From Flammula alnicola (lineage: Eukaryota > Basidiomycota > Agaricomycetes > Agaricales > Strophariaceae), in NCBI GenBank assembly GCA_015499995.1, contig JADNRV010000025.1, positions 248,001 through 312,000 on the forward strand: DNA of 64,000 bases, given 5' to 3'. Shown here piece by piece: positions 62,129 through 64,000 of this stretch. Every line of letters starts with the position of its first letter. The first letter of the stretch is position 1. The position numbers were made by a program, and so were the translations under genes. The notes beneath the pieces were generated by a model, which saw nothing but the letters and a program-made list of their open reading frames with translations, had not been told where the DNA came from and made no database searches.

Positions 62129-64000
62129 CTATTCATCTTCCTCATCTTCCTCATCACTCCCACTTTCCTCCGCTTCATCAGCATCATCCTCTGCCTCGTC
62201 ATCCTCTTCGCTCTCTTCTTCTTCGTCCCCTTCTTCGTCCTTTTCCTCCAGACCAAATATCTGCCACAGGAGGTGTACCTGCCCGAAAGGCCGCTCGCTC
62301 CCAAGCAAAGTCGAAGCAGCTTCGTATCTATTCGCCGGTTTCTTAACCTCCTCGCAGATCAGCCGATACGTCTTCGCCAAACGTGCCAGGGCGTCCTGGT
62401 GGATTTGGGTATGTAGTTTCTGCACTGTGAGTTGCTCAAGTCGAGGCGAATGGACGACTTCCAGGCCGGAGAGCCACATGGAGAAGTGCTGCAGGGCGCG
62501 CTGGAGGTCGGCTGGTTGGGTTGAAGGTATTCGCGAGAGTGGTTCCTATTTGTTTCTACGTTAACGATGTGATAAGGAGAGTGGGAATGTCATACGTCAG
62601 TCTTGTGGTTCCTGCATGCTTCCGCAACTTGCAATAGTCCTGCGTCTCTCAGGACATTGGTACTCTAGAAGGAGGAATGGTGGTCAGCGTTATATCCTTC
62701 TTCCTGAACTGAGGGCATGATCCTTACGTGCTCGTCCGTCAGTAAAGTGACCCGTTCGTCGATGACAGCCTGAATGGCTGATTGTTTCTGATTCGTGAAG
62801 TCGAAAGTAGAGAGGACGCTCTAATTACAAAAAAAAAGGTCAGGGTACATTCCGATGAAAGCCGTGGTCGAGACCGACCTGCAGGTAACACAAACAATTG
62901 AGGACAAACACTTCTGCATCCCATCGCGGCCTGACTTTTTTCTTCTCTTCGCCATTCGAGATGCACATGATGACCACAGGGTCGATCATGATGTCCAGAA
63001 CTTGGTTAAAGCCGGAATTTATTTCGGCCTCGTCCTCATCTCCTAGCAGAGATGATTGGTATACGAGCATGACCTCACGAAGAATTTGAGCATGGTCGAG
63101 GATAGCCAGAGGTGGCGTGAGGGACGGATCGTCTTCGTCCTGTTTAAAGGGTAAGTTTGGAGAGCTACGATGATTAACTGAAATCAAAATTTACCAAGTG
63201 GATACGAGAGAGGGCTTGGCTTTGAGTGTCGATGGAGTCGTAGAAGACTTTATATGCCACGTCGGTGATTCTATAGGCGAGAGGATGTCAACTTGTTGTT
63301 AACGTAACTACGAAAGAAGCCTACTCTTTGAGCGTAGTAGAAAGCAGAGCCTGTTCGCCAATGGTTCGACGCATTGTCATCAAGTAGAACTGCAGCAGAT
63401 TGGCAATTTTGTAAGACACGATGCTGCTCTCTTGAGATCGTATCGTTTGTTGTACACGCATCTGCGAGACAAAAAAAAAATGAGCATCAAGACATTGAAT
63501 AAAAAAGAGAAAGCACACCTTAAGAGGCACGCAAAGCTTCGCGACTGCTAAGTCCATTAACTCGCGTATCCAATCCTCTACCTCGCCTTGTGCGCTGAAA
63601 CTTCTGACGCTGCCTACCATCCGCCCATCACTCTGCAAGCCAAATAGACTCTCCAGGAACTCGCGCTCTGCAGCGATAGCCTGATGTACCCATGCAAGCA
63701 TGTCGCCAACATATCGCAGAGGATCGTGGGCGTGAAGTTCAATTGGCCGAGGATAGCCTGAGGGGCCTCCGCGCGTAAGGGCGGCAATGAAGGAGGTGAG
63801 AAGGGTAGCTTGTCGTGTTTCGGAGAGGAAGGTCAATGCCTCCCTGATCAAAGGCAGTCAGAGTCTTGCGTACTCGAACACATGAGATAAATCACCAACG
63901 TTAACAGCTCAGGCCGTTTCCGTAGTCGAAGGACGGCTTCACGCATCTGTGGGCTGACTTCCAGCTGTGAGTCGCGTCCGACTTGCCGGAATTCATGGGA
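62129..64000 (-). CDS. COG6: Conserved oligomeric Golgi complex subunit 6 (5' part off window)
   Basis: A lobe B subunit of the COG tether for retrograde vesicles at the Golgi. Coding enters from the right edge (RDSQLEVSPQMREAVLRLRK) and continues IREALTFLSETRQATLLTSF, then the COG6 hallmark HAHDPLRYVGDMLAWVHQAI. Further exons read VQQTIRSQESSIVSYKIANL, VAYKVFYDSIDTQSQALSRI, AEVFVLNCLCYLQ, FTNQKQSAIQAVIDERVTLL and LQRALQHFSMWLSGLEVVHS, and the gene ends at 62129. After the last conserved part (VHLLWQIFGLEE) comes a very acidic tail of about 35 residues. The exons, split by short introns, are in frame. The N-terminal third lies outside the window. Confidence 0.9.

Overview
The window is nuclear DNA of a basidiomycete fungus, most likely an Agaricomycete. 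Genes are densely packed on both strands and cut by many short introns (about 50-60 nt, GT-AG plus a few GC-AG). The conserved proteins are eukaryotic and fungal: HSF1, COX5, Gis2/CNBP, Rpn8, PMT, fibrillarin, ING/PHD, eIF4A, ATP synthase epsilon, a Rab and COG6. Some families look basidiomycete-specific. Gene models were read by hand from splice signals and reading frames; most exon borders for conserved genes are well supported, while UTRs are not defined.

Layout: 1-3810 (-) a large protein with a repetitive, disordered N-terminus joined to a basidiomycete-type uncharacterised domain, truncated by the window edge. 6583-9122 (+) heat-shock transcription factor. 10749-11594 (+) a small secreted protein, followed by a broken duplicate at about 12040-12730. 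12973-13683 (-) an IFI6/IFI27-like membrane protein. 15324-16244 (-) COX5. 16548-18145 (-) a seven-knuckle CCHC protein. 18997-20270 (-) Rpn8. 21942-26329 (+) an intact patatin/NB-ARC/TPR NOD-like receptor. 26648-28461 and 28569-29202 (-) two unrecognised proteins. 29203-31148 a repeat- and hairpin-rich gap. 31149-33247 (-) a secreted serine beta-lactamase-like hydrolase. 33427-36640 (-) protein O-mannosyltransferase. 37075-38315 (-) fibrillarin. 39571-41731 (+) a frameshifted MFS transporter, with a second MFS relic at about 46156-46620. 42278-43888 (-) a paralogue of the first gene. 44187-45551 (+) ING-type PHD protein. 46735-47830 an inverted-repeat element. 50723-52428 (+) eIF4A. 54213-54833 (+) dual-specificity phosphatase. 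57248-57580 (-) ATP15. 57925-59122 (+) Rab GTPase. 60338-about 61960 (+) the relic of a WD40-type receptor. 62129 to the right edge (-) COG6.

Housekeeping genes for respiration, translation, the proteasome, rRNA modification, secretion and Golgi traffic alternate with accessory genes. The accessory part holds one intact NLR with a highly homogeneous TPR array, one decayed NLR-like gene, a duplicated small secreted protein, two members of a poorly known basidiomycete family and one transposon-like element. Single-base frame breaks in several essential genes suggest uncorrected sequence errors in this contig, so 'pseudogene' calls that rest only on one indel should be treated with care.
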